Part shown: piece after piece, positions 5,813 through 5,853 of the stretch
How the letters are laid out: the number at the start of each line of letters is the position of its first letter
Numbering within the stretch: position 1 is the first letter of the stretch
Source of the DNA: Oscillospiraceae bacterium
GTDB lineage: Bacteria > Bacillota > Clostridia > Oscillospirales > Ruminococcaceae
DNA: 5,853 nucleotides
Direction: 5' to 3'
Assembly (NCBI GenBank): GCA_017828935.1
Contig: JAGAUG010000047.1
Span: 1 to 5,853, forward strand
Translations under genes and position numbers: made by a program
Notes under the pieces: model-generated
Seen by the model: only the letters and a program-made list of their open reading frames with translations
Databases searched by the model: none
Told to the model about the DNA's origin: nothing

Positions 5813-5853
5813 GACTCCCTTAAGAGTAAGGGAGTCGGCTCGCAAGAGCCGGA
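5813..5853 (+). ncRNA. Possible start of a structured RNA or leader, cut by the window edge
   Basis: Two adjacent stable hairpins stand out in AT-rich DNA. GACTCCCTTA (5813-5822) pairs with TAAGGGAGTC (5827-5836) around an AGAG loop, giving 10 bp. CGGCTC (5836-5841) pairs with GAGCCG (5846-5851) around GCAA, a GNRA tetraloop, sharing one base with the first stem. The GNRA loop reads GCAA only on the plus strand, which favours rightward transcription. A jump in GC content is typical of structured RNAs in AT-rich genomes. Neither hairpin is followed by a T run inside the window. I do not recognise the family; tmRNA, RNase P, SRP and rRNA starts do not match. The upstream leader of a riboswitch, an attenuator, or an intron-like element remain possible. 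No good promoter was found nearby. Confidence 0.4.

Noticed and set aside
5848..5853. GCCGGA at the edge as the 5' end of a tRNA-Leu
   Set aside because: Only six bases are available and they are already used by the GCAA hairpin; no D-arm can be seen.
5614..5853. Small protein genes in the right intergenic region
   Set aside because: ATG and GTG candidates (for example at 5711, 5734 and 5773) hit stop codons within a few codons and have no ribosome site.

Overview
The window is strongly AT-rich chromosomal DNA from a low-GC Gram-positive-type bacterium, most likely a Firmicute/Clostridia relative. The signs are A/T-ending codons, GGAG-type ribosome binding sites, consensus sigma-A-type promoters, U-tract hairpin terminators, a membrane-anchored HtrA with a cytoplasmic N-terminal arm, and a pgk-tpiA glycolytic pair. 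TGG is used for Trp in conserved motifs and no motif depends on reading TGA as Trp, so the standard code fits. A host-associated or gut anaerobe would be compatible with the secreted GLUG-repeat protein. That is inference, and I cannot name a genus.

Layout, left to right. Positions 1-163 hold no gene but carry two strong hairpins; the one next to htrA is a leftward terminator. A leftward htrA-type serine protease gene fills 164-1588. The 206-nt gap to the next gene holds two back-to-back promoters, both with TTGCAA -35 boxes and 17-bp spacers, one driving htrA leftward and the other pgk rightward. pgk (1795-2988) and tpiA (3019-3783) form a compact two-gene operon closed by a perfect 10-bp hairpin terminator. 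A new TTGACT-N17-TATAAT promoter then drives a single gene (3943-5613) for a secreted protein with an N-terminal signal sequence, about four GLUG-type repeats, a tight cysteine cluster and an unrecognised C-terminal region. It ends in an unusual GC-rich palindrome followed by a long hairpin terminator. The last ~150 nt hold no protein gene. They end in two adjacent stable hairpins, one with a GNRA loop, which look like the beginning of a structured RNA or leader running out of the window.

Pgk and TpiA are consecutive-neighbourhood enzymes of lower glycolysis (ATP-forming phosphoglycerate kinase, and interconversion of the two triose phosphates). HtrA is expected to survey exported proteins at the outer face of the membrane, and the GLUG protein is an exported protein of unknown role. 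No functional link between the four genes is evident beyond adjacency.

Most worth a second look: (1) the hairpins at 54-102 and 5651-5696 share a 17-nt identical block and keep pairing despite a base change, suggesting a dispersed hairpin/terminator element; (2) the GNRA-capped structured segment at the right end; (3) the GLUG-repeat secreted protein with its C-x6-C-x5-C-x2-C cluster; (4) the isolated GC palindrome just after its stop codon. No mobile element, CRISPR array, tRNA or rRNA was recognised.
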